From an uncultured Bacteroidales bacterium (GTDB lineage Bacteria > Bacteroidota > Bacteroidia > Bacteroidales > Paludibacteraceae): a stretch of DNA of 62,746 bases. Both the position numbers and the translations under genes were made by a program. This document shows positions 37,177 through 46,936 of this stretch, piece after piece; within the stretch, counting starts at the first letter, position 1; every line of letters begins with the position of its first letter. Under the pieces are notes generated by a model. That model worked only from the letters and a program-made list of their open reading frames with translations, was not told the DNA's origin and did no database searches. The DNA lies in the NCBI GenBank assembly GCA_944322025.1, contig CALUOH010000001.1:1-62746 (forward strand), read 5' to 3'.

Positions 37177-38550
37177 CTACTTCTGCTGAGCCTCGCCGTT
37201 ATTCTTTCCGTTCGTCTTCTCACCATTCTCGCGGCGTTTCTCGCCCCCGCCCTGCTGAGTGCGGCGTTCACCGCCCCTGCGGTTCTCGCGGCGCGGTTGT
37301 TGCTGCCCTTCCGACGGCTTGTTCTTGCGCTGCTCACGCTGTCCGCCGTCGCGTTTAGGTGCTCCGCCGTCAGCCGCCGCACGCTGCTGTGCGGGTTTGG
37401 GTTGCCTGGCCTCCTGCTTCGGGCGGTCGTTTTTGCCTTGCCCTCCCTTGTTACCCTTCTGCTTGCGCCCTTTCTTGTTGTCAAAGCGGGTAAGGCTGTC
37501 CTGCCCTACTACATTCTGGAAATCATGGTGCTCCTCTCCGCTCACGCGCACATCGCCCACAAGCGATGCCACCTTCTCGCCCCTGTTATTCGCCGCGATT
37601 ACTTCAAGCGCACGCCCCACGGGTATAGTCACAAGGTTGGCAGGGACATTCTCAGCGGTCGAGTACGTTATCTGCCGCTTGAACACATCGGTCTTGAAGT
37701 GATAGTACGTACCGTCCAGCGTCTCGAGGCGCACATCTTTCGACGGGAAATCCTTCTGTGCGTCCATATACATCGAAGCCTCGAAATTGACGCAGCACTT
37801 TATCTTCGCGCACTGCCCGGCCAGTTTCATCGGGTTCGTCGACAGGTCCTGATAGCGTGCCGCCACTGTGGACACGGAGACGAAATTGCTCATCCACGTA
37901 GTGCAGCACAGCTCCCTGCCGCACGGCCCTATGCCGCCTATGCGCCCCGCCTCCTGACGCGCTCCTATCTGCTTCATCTCTATCCGCACGCGGAATACCT
38001 CGGCAAACACCTTGATAAGCTGACGGAAATCCACGCGTTCATCGGCGATATAATAGAAAATCGCCTTACTCCCGTCCCCCTGATACTCCACATCGCCTAT
38101 CTTCATGTCGAGCTTCATCTCCTGCGCTATCTGCCGCGCCCTAATCATGGTGTCATGCTCCTTGGCCTTCGCCTCCTCGTACTTCTCCATGTCCGTAGGG
38201 CGCACCTTGCGGTAAACCCGCTTCACCTCATACCGCTCCATATTGATGCGGTTCTTCTTTATCTGGCTGAGCACCAGCCGGCCCGTCAGCGTGACAGTCC
38301 CTATGTCGTGCCCCGGCAACGCCTCCACAGCCACCATGTCCCCCTTCTCTATGGGCAGATGCAGATTATTGAGATAATAACCCTTCCTCGTATTCTTGAA
38401 CTGCACCTCCACAAGTTCCGTATCAAGTCTGGTCTCAGGCAGGTCCGCCAGCCAGTCCACCACGGGCAACTGTTGCAGCGTATTGCCCCTGAAACCATTC
38501 GCTCCGGGGTTGCTGCTCCCGTCATTAAGTGTAAATTCATCCATTGTCAT
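37177..38550 (-). CDS. ricT: RicT/PSP1-domain protein
   Basis: The 457-residue protein has the PSP1 C-terminal domain (residues about 60-290) with the conserved cysteines CGRELCCTTW and CAKIKCCVNFE, which in Bacillus RicT bind Fe-S clusters as part of the RicAFT complex. From about residue 345 the sequence becomes a long tail of Lys, Arg, Gln, Asn and Gly, likely disordered and possibly RNA-binding. The tail is not part of the PSP1 core. It lies between holB and gldH, an arrangement I know from Bacteroidales. Confidence 0.87.
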   Translation of the reverse strand: MTMDEFTLNDGSSNPGANGFRGNTLQQLPVVDWLADLPETRLDTELVEVQFKNTRKGYYLNNLHLPIEKGDMVAVEALPGHDIGTVTLTGRLVLSQIKKNRINMERYEVKRVYRKVRPTDMEKYEEAKAKEHDTMIRARQIAQEMKLDMKIGDVEYQGDGSKAIFYYIADERVDFRQLIKVFAEVFRVRIEMKQIGARQEAGRIGGIGPCGRELCCTTWMSNFVSVSTVAARYQDLSTNPMKLAGQCAKIKCCVNFEASMYMDAQKDFPSKDVRLETLDGTYYHFKTDVFKRQITYSTAENVPANLVTIPVGRALEVIAANNRGEKVASLVGDVRVSGEEHHDFQNVVGQDSLTRFDNKKGRKQKGNKGGQGKNDRPKQEARQPKPAQQRAAADGGAPKRDGGQREQRKNKPSEGQQQPRRENRRGGERRTQQGGGEKRRENGEKTNGKNNGEAQQK

Positions 38551-38594
38551 ATACTCTATTTCAATCGGTTACGGCGGACTCTCCCGCCTCCCCT

Positions 38595-39716
38595 TCACAT
38601 TTTCAGAAGTCTGTACAGCGAAAACATCATGTGGAAGAACACAATCTTGCTGTTCACATTCTGCTCTATCTGGTTCTCCGCCAGCTCCAGCTCAGCCATC
38701 ATCCTCTCCACATTGCGCTCATTGATGAAGCGCGAGAACTTCTCCGAAAACCCCGCCTCCTCCGCATTCATATACACCAGCCTCGGGTCGCCGAGATGCG
38801 AAATGAAGTTCTCCCTCACCTCGTGCTGCGCAGTCTGCAAAAACTGCTTCTGCTCATCGCGCCCCATGCCCGCCATCCTCTCGCTCCACAGCTTTATCTC
38901 CTTCACATCCAGCGTCCACGCCAGCCGCATCATCTGCTTGAACATATCAAAATAGGCGGTTTCATCGTCACTCCGCTTCACCTCCTCGCACAGCCGCCCC
39001 CAGCTGCCCGACGCCAGGCGGGCAAACCGCTCAGCCTCCACGCCGCCCAGCCCGAACCTCTCCGAAGCCGCACTCACAAGGCTCCCCATATCAACCGGCG
39101 GCAGCCCAATCCTCTGACAGCGGCTGCGTATAGTGCCCAATATCCTCTCCTCCGCATCGGTAGCCAGAAAAAAGAGCGTATTCTCCGGCGGCTCCTCAAT
39201 GAACTTCAGCAGATGGTTGGCGCACTCCTCCTTCATCAGCTCTGGAGCCCATATCACCATCACCTTGCAACTGCTCTCATACGGCTTGAACGACAGCTTC
39301 CTTATAATCTCGTCCCCCTCCCGCGCATATATCATACCCGCCTTGCCCCCGCACGCCCCGGCAAACCACGCGTTCACCGAAATGTACGGATTCATCAACA
39401 CATACTGCCGGAAAACCTCCACCATATCGTCGCACACCTCCACCCTCTTCTCCGCGCTCTTCACTATCGGGAACGTGAAATGCAGGTCAGGGTGCGACAG
39501 CTTGCCGAACTTCACGCACGACGGGCACACCCCGCACGCATCCTCCTCCGAACGCCTCTCGCAGCACATATACTGAGCCGTGGCAATAGCCAGAGGCAAC
39601 TGCCCCACGCCCGCATTGCCAGCAAAGAGCATCGCGTGAGGCACCCGCCCGCCCCTCACCAGCCGGCGCAGATGCTCCTTCACATCCTCCTGTCCTATCA
39701 CATCCGCAAAGCGCAT
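38595..39716 (-). CDS. holB: DNA polymerase III subunit delta'
   Basis: Delta' is the stator of the clamp loader. The 373-residue protein begins MRFADVIGQEDVKEHL and contains VPHAMLFAGNAGVGQLPLA, a degenerate Walker A without the usual GKT, as expected for delta'. The zinc-binding cysteines are in CCERRSEEDACGVCPSC, and sensor region FIEEPPENTLFFLATD follows. The start at 39716 is preferred to 39758 because the extra residues lack family resemblance. It leads the four-gene cluster. Confidence 0.9.
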   Translation of the reverse strand: MRFADVIGQEDVKEHLRRLVRGGRVPHAMLFAGNAGVGQLPLAIATAQYMCCERRSEEDACGVCPSCVKFGKLSHPDLHFTFPIVKSAEKRVEVCDDMVEVFRQYVLMNPYISVNAWFAGACGGKAGMIYAREGDEIIRKLSFKPYESSCKVMVIWAPELMKEECANHLLKFIEEPPENTLFFLATDAEERILGTIRSRCQRIGLPPVDMGSLVSAASERFGLGGVEAERFARLASGSWGRLCEEVKRSDDETAYFDMFKQMMRLAWTLDVKEIKLWSERMAGMGRDEQKQFLQTAQHEVRENFISHLGDPRLVYMNAEEAGFSEKFSRFINERNVERMMAELELAENQIEQNVNSKIVFFHMMFSLYRLLKM

Positions 39717-39875
39717 ACCTCCAAAACATATATTCCGCAAACCACAGACACCGCACAAACCTCAGCCGATACCCTGTCCGCAGTCCTATCACTATACTGG
39801 AAGTCGAATGCCGAAACAAAGGAGAGCCTATTCCCAATTTCTGCTGTGCCGGAACAACTTCCATTTTCGCGTTAG

Positions 39876-39883
39876 CAAAGATA
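39876..39883 (-). promoter_or_regulatory. -7 element of the holB cluster
   Basis: The minus strand reads TATCTTTG, giving a leader of roughly 150 bases before the holB start. Confidence 0.5.
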
Positions 39884-39982
39884 CGCAAAATGTCTAATAC
39901 AAGAACACTGTACCCTCCATTTTCTCATTTTCCCGCAAAAATCCCCCCTCCGCCACCTTTCCCGTCCACCTATGTCCAAATT

Positions 39983-40048
39983 GCAAAATTGGGTTAAAAA
40001 GACGTACTCTCGACGGAGCGGCCTCGAAGCCCCTCCGAAGCCCTAAGC
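39983..40048 (-). repeat. Dispersed intergenic repeat, copy E
   Basis: The minus-strand core CGAGAGTACGTCTTTTTAAC (40012-39993) is preceded by GCTTCGGAGGGGCTTCGAGG-type units and CGCTCCGT, the latter shared with copy A. Confidence 0.75.
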
Positions 40049-40088
40049 CACCCTCTCCATGCTATGCACCCGTCCTGCCCCGCCCTCA

Positions 40089-40150
40089 AAGCTAAATTTA
40101 GGTTAAAAACGCCTACTCTCGAGCCAGCACTCAGCCAGCCCCTTCCTAAC
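40089..40150 (-). repeat. Dispersed intergenic repeat, copy F
   Basis: The minus-strand core CGAGAGTAGGCGTTTTTAAC is preceded by CTGAGTGCTGGCT, similar to copies B and C, and followed by CTAAATTTA. It lies in tandem with copy E. Confidence 0.75.
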
Positions 40151-40457
40151 CCTAACGGACTCAACAAGGCCACTAACCGCAACATCCACAACTCCGATAG
40201 CCATAAAAGACCGCTGCATTAACCCCTCCCGTCCGCACGCCGCGCAGACAAACCCGACATTCCCGACGGCACGGCACAGACATCCCCGGCTCACGCCCGC
40301 ACAGTTTTTCTCCCTTTTTCCTTGGCGCATCAGAAATATATCGATAACTTTACACCAAATTTCGCATACGGTTATGCCACCGCCCGGCTCCTTCAAAAGC
40401 CGGACGATAGCGCGTACACGGGAATTTACAATACAACTAACTGATAATAAACTAATC

Positions 40458-40847
40458 ATGAAACTAAACAAACTATTGATTTACAGCCTTGCAGCTGTAA
40501 TTTTCGCCGCGATATTCACGGCGTGTACGCCCGACGACGGAAAGGAGTTCGACAGGGCACTGCTTATCGGGAAATGGCAGTCAGGAACTAACTTCGAGGT
40601 TTACGAATCAAGTGGAGAAGGGTATTATTGGGATGAAGCAGAAGATATTACAGAAGAAGAAGCTAAAAAGAGCTTACGTTTCACTTGGACTTTAGAACAA
40701 GATGTACTCACTCAGATACACATTTCTGAAATGGTCGGAGGGGAACTCGTTCCCAAGGTCTACACCGTGACGGAACTGACAGCCTCGACACTCTCTTACG
40801 AGGACGACTACGGCAAGACGCATACATTCACGAAAGTGACGAAATAG
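40458..40847 (+). CDS. Lipocalin-like lipoprotein
   Basis: The 129-residue protein has a lipoprotein signal (IFAAIFTAC) and a short mature domain starting with LLIGKWQSGTNFEVY, the strand-turn pattern of small lipocalin-like Bacteroidota lipoproteins. The start at 40458 is the first Met before the signal sequence. Ligand and role are unknown. Its interior (40600-40720) is AT-rich compared with the flanks. Confidence 0.7.
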   Translation: MKLNKLLIYSLAAVIFAAIFTACTPDDGKEFDRALLIGKWQSGTNFEVYESSGEGYYWDEAEDITEEEAKKSLRFTWTLEQDVLTQIHISEMVGGELVPKVYTVTELTASTLSYEDDYGKTHTFTKVTK

Positions 40848-40860
40848 AACGCACAGTCCT

Positions 40861-40920
40861 CAAAACGTTCTAATGACCGTTTTGGGTTTAACAGGCATGG
40901 GCGGGATGAGACCCCGCCCA
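40861..40920 (+). terminator. Two hairpins after the lipocalin-like gene
   Basis: CAAAACG/CGTTTTG (40861-40885) and TGGGCGGG/CCCGCCCA (40898-40920) form adjacent stems. Neither has a full T-run, so the assignment is tentative. Confidence 0.4.
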
Positions 40921-40950
40921 CGCCACAAAACAGTTTCTAAACCGTAAGGT

Positions 40951-43900
40951 ATGAAAAAGTCATTGAAAGTGGCGGGCATCACGCTCGCCGGTATCCTCGG
41001 TGTGGCCATAATAGCCATAATAGTAGTATGCTACATAGTCTTCACGCCTGCACGGCTTACGCCGATAGTGCGCTCGCAGGCGGAGAAATACCTCACGTGC
41101 CGCACGGAGCTTGATACCGTGGACCTCACATTCTTCTCGTCGTTCCCGCGCTTCGCCATCCAAGTGAGCGACCTCGCTCTGTGCGATTCGGCGACGGCGG
41201 ACACCATCGCGTCACTGGAGAGGCTCTCCGCATCGGTTAACCTCATGCAGTTCCTGTTCCAAAACAATATAGTCATCGACCGCCTCGAACTGTACAACGG
41301 CCATATCAACCTCGTGACCGACTCCACCGGGCGGGCGAACTACGACATAGTGCGCCCAACGGGCGGGGAGGAGACAGAGGAGGAGAGCGACACGACATCA
41401 TCGCCATTATTCGACATGCTCCAAATAAACGGCGTGAGGCTTGAAAACATAAACGCCCGGTACGCCGACGCGCAGAGCGGAATGGACGCATCGGCCACAG
41501 GACTGTGCCTCACATTAGACGGCAACCTGCAAAACGCAGATGCCGACATAGCGGCCTCAATCGATGTCCCGGGACTGCGCCTTTCGCTGAATGATTCATC
41601 AAAAATGGCCGTATCCATCGACAAAACGGCCATACAGGCCGACCTGACCATGCGCGACAACCACATAGAGGGGAGGCTGAACGGAAGGCTGCCCGCAACC
41701 ACATTCGTCATGGGGAGCGACACACTGGCCAACCGAGTGAGCCTCGCGCTCGATATGCCGCTCGCGCTCAACATGGACATACTGCTCGCACAGCTCAAAC
41801 AGGCGCAGCTCACGCTCAACAGCATAGCCCTCACACTCGACGGCTCGGCACAGATGCGCGACAGCGGCGACATCGGGCTCGACATGAACATAGCGACAAA
41901 CAGCATAGCCATCGATTCGCTCCTTGCCCTCGTGCCGGAGAAATACACCCCGATGCTCTCCGATTTCCGCGAACTGCACGGCGACATAGCCCTGAACTGT
42001 AGGGCGGAGGGGGTGTACAACGACAGCACCATGCCGCTCATCGACGCCGCGCTCACGCTCGACGATGCGACAGTGGACTACAAACCGCTGCCGTACAGGC
42101 TCGAACAGACAAAGGCCGACATCACCGCCAGCCTCGACCTGAACGGCAAGACACCCTCGACCGCCACAATCAACAGTCTCTATGCAAAGACAGGGACGAT
42201 GTGGGTGTCGGCCAGCGGCTCGGCTGATGACCTGCTCGGCGACCCGACAGTAAACGCCAGCATCTCCGGCGACATAAACCTGCCGGAGCTGAAACCCGTG
42301 ATTCCATCGGAGATAAACATAGCGATGGACGGCAGGATACGCCCTGCGGTCAACGCCCGTTTCCGCCTGTCGGACATAGAGAAAATGAACCTCGAGAAGA
42401 TATCGGCATCAGGCACGATAGCATACAACGGACTGGATGTCACGTACGATGACTCCATAAAGGTCACCGACAGCCAAGGCACCATCAGCCTCAATCTGCC
42501 GACGGCGCGGCAGAAACCGATGGTAAACGAACTTGCCGACCTTACGGTCAAGGGTCATGACCTCAACTTCACAATGCCCGGCATCGAGGCACGCATAGTC
42601 AGCCCGGAGCTGACAGTCGGGGTGTCCAACCCACTGGACACTACCAAGATACCATCGCTCATGTGCGGTTTCGACATCAAATCGATAAACGCCTCGATGG
42701 GCGATACGCTCAACGCGCTTCTCGTCGCACCGAAAGGCCACGTGTCGCTCTCACCAATGAAGAAACACCCGAAAGTTCCCTCATTGACATGCAGTTACAG
42801 CAGCGACAGCCTCGCCCTGCACAACGGCTCGGCCATGGATGTGACCACACGGCGCATATCGGTAAACGCCCTCTCGGCATACGACCGCACACAGGAGAAC
42901 CTCCTGCTCAAATGGAACCCGCTGCTCAAAGTGGACTTCAACGACGGAGTGGTGGCCATGGATATGCTACCGTCGCCAGTCACGATACCCGCCATAAAGT
43001 TCACATTCGCCCCGAGGGCAATGAACATAACGAACAGCCGCATAATCGTGGAAAACTCCGATTTCTCGCTCACGGGGAAAGTGACCAACCTGCGTAAATT
43101 CATCAAAGGCGAGGGGCTTCTGCTCGGGGAGCTTAACTTCGTATCGGAACAGACCGATGTAGACCGCCTGCTGGCATTCGTAAGCGGACTCGGCAACGAC
43201 GAGACAGCGGAAACAGCCGAGAACGGCGACGATGAAACCATAGAAAAAGAGGAGAGCGAGGAGACATCCGGGCCGTTCATGGTGCCGAAAGGCATAGACT
43301 GCGCGTTCAACACGCACATAAACAAGGCATTGTTCAACGGCAACGAGTTCAACGACGTGAAAGGCCGCCTCACAGTGAACGACGGCAAGCTCGTTCTCGA
43401 ACAGATGGGCTTCACAAGCGATGCCGCACGTATGCAACTCACGGGAGTCTACCGCTCAGAACGCGAAAACCACCTCTACGCCGGGCTGAATTTCCATCTG
43501 CTCGACATAGACATACGCAAACTGTTAGACCTTGTGCCATACGTAGATACGGTGATACCGATGCTATCATCGTTCGAGGGCGCGGCGCAGTTCCATTTCG
43601 TGGCGGAGACATACCTCAACTCCAAGTACCAGCCGAAAATATCGACCCTGCGCGGGGCGGCGGCCATCGAGGGCAAAGACCTCGTGGTGCTTGACAGCGA
43701 GACATTCGAGACAATATCGAAATATCTGATGTTCAGCCGCAAGGCAAAGAACGTGATAGACTCGCTCTCCGTGGAGATGACCGTATTCCGCGATGAAGTG
43801 GATCTCTATCCGTTCCTCATCTCGATGGACAAATGGCAGGCCGTGCTCTCGGGACGCTACAACCTCGACAACTCGTACAACTGCCATATCTCGCTGACCG

Positions 43901-44103
43901 ACTGCCCGTTGCCCGTTCGTCTCGGGCTCGACATAAAAGGCACGCCGGACGACATGAAGTTCAAGCTCGTGCCGTGCAAATATGCCGCACTCTTCAAGCC
44001 GAAAAAGAAGAACGAGATGCAGCAACGCACACTCGAAATGAAGAACATAATATCCGAAGCACTCAAATCGACAGTCAAGGAAGAGGGAGACGACAGGATA
44101 TAA
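40951..44103 (+). CDS. AsmA-family protein
   Basis: The 1050-residue protein has one N-terminal membrane anchor (residues about 9-31) followed by a very long repetitive beta-rich region (FFSSFPRFAIQVSDLALCD at the start), with the AsmA-like C-terminal domain near 830-1000. AsmA-like proteins bridge the periplasm and move phospholipids to the outer membrane. An acidic insert (about residues 752-772) is visible. It precedes the EamA transporter by 21 bases, so the two may share a transcript. Confidence 0.85.
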   Translation: MKKSLKVAGITLAGILGVAIIAIIVVCYIVFTPARLTPIVRSQAEKYLTCRTELDTVDLTFFSSFPRFAIQVSDLALCDSATADTIASLERLSASVNLMQFLFQNNIVIDRLELYNGHINLVTDSTGRANYDIVRPTGGEETEEESDTTSSPLFDMLQINGVRLENINARYADAQSGMDASATGLCLTLDGNLQNADADIAASIDVPGLRLSLNDSSKMAVSIDKTAIQADLTMRDNHIEGRLNGRLPATTFVMGSDTLANRVSLALDMPLALNMDILLAQLKQAQLTLNSIALTLDGSAQMRDSGDIGLDMNIATNSIAIDSLLALVPEKYTPMLSDFRELHGDIALNCRAEGVYNDSTMPLIDAALTLDDATVDYKPLPYRLEQTKADITASLDLNGKTPSTATINSLYAKTGTMWVSASGSADDLLGDPTVNASISGDINLPELKPVIPSEINIAMDGRIRPAVNARFRLSDIEKMNLEKISASGTIAYNGLDVTYDDSIKVTDSQGTISLNLPTARQKPMVNELADLTVKGHDLNFTMPGIEARIVSPELTVGVSNPLDTTKIPSLMCGFDIKSINASMGDTLNALLVAPKGHVSLSPMKKHPKVPSLTCSYSSDSLALHNGSAMDVTTRRISVNALSAYDRTQENLLLKWNPLLKVDFNDGVVAMDMLPSPVTIPAIKFTFAPRAMNITNSRIIVENSDFSLTGKVTNLRKFIKGEGLLLGELNFVSEQTDVDRLLAFVSGLGNDETAETAENGDDETIEKEESEETSGPFMVPKGIDCAFNTHINKALFNGNEFNDVKGRLTVNDGKLVLEQMGFTSDAARMQLTGVYRSERENHLYAGLNFHLLDIDIRKLLDLVPYVDTVIPMLSSFEGAAQFHFVAETYLNSKYQPKISTLRGAAAIEGKDLVVLDSETFETISKYLMFSRKAKNVIDSLSVEMTVFRDEVDLYPFLISMDKWQAVLSGRYNLDNSYNCHISLTDCPLPVRLGLDIKGTPDDMKFKLVPCKYAALFKPKKKNEMQQRTLEMKNIISEALKSTVKEEGDDRI

Positions 44104-44124
44104 AAAACGACAGTTGGAACAGCC

Positions 44125-45087
44125 ATGAACCCTAACATCAAAGGACTGATATACGGCTCGATAGCCGCCGCCACATACGGCATGAACCCGCTGTTCGCAC
44201 TGCCGCTTTACAGCGCGGGGATGAACGTGGACTCCGTACTGTTCTACCGCTACTCGCTCGCCATACCCATACTCGCGGTCATGATAAAGGCACGCGGGCG
44301 CGACTTCCGGCTGAAGAAAAACGAGATATTGCCTCTCGGAATAGTCGGGCTGCTGTTCGCCCTCTCGTCGCTACTCCTGTTCCAGAGCTATAACTATATG
44401 GATGCCGGTATAGCCTCCACTCTGCTTTTCGTCTATCCTATAATGGTGGCAGTCATAATGGCCATATTCTTCAAGGAGAAGATTTCGCTGCTCACGGTGG
44501 CGTGCATCTGCATGGCTCTTTCGGGCATAGCACTGCTCTACAAAAGTGACGACGGCACAAGCCTCAGCCTGACCGGTGTCATCATGGTACTGTTCTCCGC
44601 GCTGACCTACGCCATATACATCGTCTCCGTAAACAAATCAGTGCTGAAAGACATCGCCACAGTCAAGCTGACATTCTACGCCCTCATCTTCGGGACGCTC
44701 CTCTTTTTCGTGCGCTTAGACTTCGGTACATCGCTCCAGATAGTGCCGCGATGGTATCTGTGGGGTAACGTCATAGCCCTCGCTGTACTGCCCACAGTGG
44801 TCTCGCTCCTTTGCACCACACAGGCCATCCACACCATCGGCGCGACACCGACCGCCATACTCGGCGCGCTTGAGCCGGTCACCGCCGTCATCTTCGGCGT
44901 GACCGTATTCGGCGAACGGCTGACTGGCCGCCTCCTCATCGGCATAATGCTTATCATCATGGCCGTCATGCTCATCGTCGCCGGAGGAAAACTGGGAACA
45001 TACCTGCTGCGCTTCCGCAAGCTCTTCCCCAGCCTCAGAAAAAAGGAAACAGCCGACCCGGCAGAAAACAAACAACCGTCCGCATGA
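44125..45087 (+). CDS. EamA/DMT-family transporter
   Basis: The 320-residue protein has ten hydrophobic segments in two EamA repeats (AATYGMNPLFALPLY and AIYIVSVNKSVLKD mark their starts). DMT transporters export metabolites such as amino acids or nucleosides; the substrate is not predictable here. The C-terminal tail is short and charged. The stop overlaps the ATG of the next open frame (ATGA). Confidence 0.87.
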   Translation: MNPNIKGLIYGSIAAATYGMNPLFALPLYSAGMNVDSVLFYRYSLAIPILAVMIKARGRDFRLKKNEILPLGIVGLLFALSSLLLFQSYNYMDAGIASTLLFVYPIMVAVIMAIFFKEKISLLTVACICMALSGIALLYKSDDGTSLSLTGVIMVLFSALTYAIYIVSVNKSVLKDIATVKLTFYALIFGTLLFFVRLDFGTSLQIVPRWYLWGNVIALAVLPTVVSLLCTTQAIHTIGATPTAILGALEPVTAVIFGVTVFGERLTGRLLIGIMLIIMAVMLIVAGGKLGTYLLRFRKLFPSLRKKETADPAENKQPSA

Positions 45088-45299
45088 ACCTGAAAGAATA
45101 CATAGAAGAGATAGACCGTCAATTCAGGACTGGCATAGCCCGCGAACACAGCTACCGCCCCGCCCTCCAGCAGCTCTTTTCATCGATGCTGCCGCACCTG
45201 ACCGTCACTAACGAACCTGCCCGCAAATCCTCCCGTTCACCCTTTTGCACTCCACTCTATCAACAACCACTCCCACGCACCACCAATATACTGGCATAA
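45084..45299 (+). pseudogene. N-terminal stub of a type ISP restriction-modification enzyme
   Basis: The first 48 residues (MNLKEYIEEIDRQFRTG, HSYRPALQQLF, LTVTNEPAR) match the N terminus of large single-polypeptide restriction-methylation enzymes, where they are normally followed by a GAPDY nuclease motif and more than 1000 residues. Here the match ends at NEPAR and 24 unrelated residues lead to a stop. The rest has been deleted; C-rich intergenic DNA and rsmG follow. The stub is in frame to be translated with eamA but cannot encode an active enzyme. Confidence 0.7.
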
Positions 45300-45548
45300 T
45301 CCTTTGATTACCATACTTATTAACTACCCCTCCTTAGCCCACAGCCAGTTCCCAGCCAGCCCCTCCTTAGAACTCTGGCACATTTGCGCCAAAATCTCCC
45401 TAAATCCGTCAAATCCTAAACCCCATCCTCCCATTGCCTGTTATGCACACCGCCGTCCAGACATTCCCGCCAGTCGCCCCACCCTCAGTGCCACGTACAC
45501 ATCCACTCATATCTCACCGCACATATTGCAGTTTCCCCGATTATTCGT

Positions 45549-45556
45549 ACCTTTGT
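45549..45556 (+). promoter_or_regulatory. -7 element of rsmG
   Basis: TACCTTTG lies 13 bases before the rsmG start at 45570. Confidence 0.6.
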
Positions 45557-45569
45557 ATATAAACCGCAC

Positions 45570-46196
45570 ATGCTTATGGACATCATACTGAAATACTTTT
45601 CCGGACTGACAGAACAGCAGAGAGAGCAGTACGCCGCACTCGACGGCCTCTATCACGACTGGAACTCGAAGATAAACGTCATCTCGCGCAAGGATATAGA
45701 CAACCTCTATGAGCACCATGTACTCCACTCGCTTGCGATAGCCAAGATACTCAGGTTCAAGCCCGGCACGACTGTGGTCGATGTCGGCACAGGAGGGGGA
45801 TTTCCAGGCATACCGCTCGCCATAATGTTTCCAGAGGTGCGCTTCACGCTCATAGACTCCACAGGCAAGAAAGTGCGTGTGGCGCAAGAAGTAGCATCGG
45901 CCATCGGACTGACCAACTGCGAGTTCCTCCACACGCGCATGGAAGAGGTGAAGGAGAAATACGAATTTGTAGTCAGCCGTGCCGTGATGCCCCTCGATGA
46001 CCTCGTGCGCATAGTCCGCAAAAACATTGCCAAAGAGCAGAAGAACGCATTGCCCAACGGGCTGATTTGCCTGAAAGGAGGCGAGTTGCGCGGAGAAATC
46101 GAGAAATACAAGAACATAGCTTCTCTCTATGACCTCAATGAGTGGTACGGAGAGGAGTATTTTGAAACGAAGAAGGGGGTATATCTTCCCCTGTAA
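45570..46196 (+). CDS. rsmG: 16S rRNA (guanine527-N7)-methyltransferase RsmG
   Basis: RsmG (GidB) methylates G527 of 16S rRNA. The 208-residue protein has the AdoMet motif VVDVGTGGGFPGIPLAIMFP near residue 70 and SRAVMPLDDLV. ATG codons at 45570 and 45576 are both possible. In many bacteria it lies next to mnmG (gidA) at the origin; here it is 10 kb away, on the same strand. Confidence 0.92.
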   Translation: MLMDIILKYFSGLTEQQREQYAALDGLYHDWNSKINVISRKDIDNLYEHHVLHSLAIAKILRFKPGTTVVDVGTGGGFPGIPLAIMFPEVRFTLIDSTGKKVRVAQEVASAIGLTNCEFLHTRMEEVKEKYEFVVSRAVMPLDDLVRIVRKNIAKEQKNALPNGLICLKGGELRGEIEKYKNIASLYDLNEWYGEEYFETKKGVYLPL

Positions 46197-46216
46197 CAAC
46201 AAAATACAAACCTGCA

Positions 46217-46867
46217 ATGCTGGAGATAAAACAGTTCACGGTCAATCCCTTTCAGGAAAATACCTACATAGTATGGGACAGCGGCACACGCGCCGCCGCC
46301 ATCATCGACTGCGGCGCACTCTTCCCCGAAGAGGAAGAACGCATCGATGTATTTGTCAGAGAAAAAGGATTGAATATAAGGCATATAATCAACACTCACC
46401 TCCATCTTGACCACTCGTTCGGCAACGCATGGGCATCAGCCCGCTTCGACATCAAGCCCGTAGCAGCACAGGCCGACGAGTTCCTGATAGCACACATCAG
46501 GCAGCACGCCGCAGCGTTCGGCCTGCCTGCCGACATAGTACACGAATTCCGGCTCGGAGGCTATATATCTGATAACGATGTAATAACGATAGGCGACATA
46601 AAAATGGAGGTAATCGCCACACCGGGACACACACCCGGCGGCATATGCCTTTATTGTGAAGAAGACGGGTTGCTCTTTGCGGGAGACACGCTGTTTGAAG
46701 AGAGCGTAGGAAGGACCGATTTGCCCGGAGGCTCACACACAGACCTGCTCAACTCCATCAGTAGCAGGCTTATGCCTCTGCCGGACGAAACGAAAGTGCT
46801 GTGCGGCCATGGCCCGGCGACCACAATAGGTCACGAACGACACTACAACCCGTTCATTACCAGATGA
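46217..46867 (+). CDS. MBL-fold metallo-hydrolase
   Basis: The 216-residue protein has the metallo-beta-lactamase metal motif THLHLDHSFG near residue 60, then TPGHTPGGICLY, FAGDTLFEESVGRTDLPGG and CGHGPATTIGHE, which supply the remaining metal ligands. It belongs to the hydroxyacylglutathione-hydrolase-like group common in Bacteroidota. The substrate is unknown. It starts 20 bases after rsmG and is probably co-transcribed. Confidence 0.9.
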   Translation: MLEIKQFTVNPFQENTYIVWDSGTRAAAIIDCGALFPEEEERIDVFVREKGLNIRHIINTHLHLDHSFGNAWASARFDIKPVAAQADEFLIAHIRQHAAAFGLPADIVHEFRLGGYISDNDVITIGDIKMEVIATPGHTPGGICLYCEEDGLLFAGDTLFEESVGRTDLPGGSHTDLLNSISSRLMPLPDETKVLCGHGPATTIGHERHYNPFITR

Positions 46868-46936
46868 TGTAGGTAGCTCGAAAGTAATTACATAAACCAA
46901 TAAACCCAATTTATTTACTTTAATAACACCATTAAA

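Larger units (their letters stand above)
39717..40457. other. Intergenic region with two repeat copies
   Basis: The region between divergent holB and the lipocalin-like gene holds the holB -7 element and repeat copies E and F. The remainder is C-rich on the plus strand with no supported gene. TAACTTTA near 40344 is a weak -7 candidate for the plus strand. Confidence 0.6.

Noticed and set aside
36785..42745. Other CACGTG sequences (near 36790 and 42738) as parS sites
   Set aside because: Their flanks do not extend the palindrome beyond six to eight bases.
45300..45569. Possible gene between the restriction-enzyme stub and rsmG
   Set aside because: Only a C-rich, Pro/Ser-like frame without start signals is present; the region holds only the rsmG promoter.
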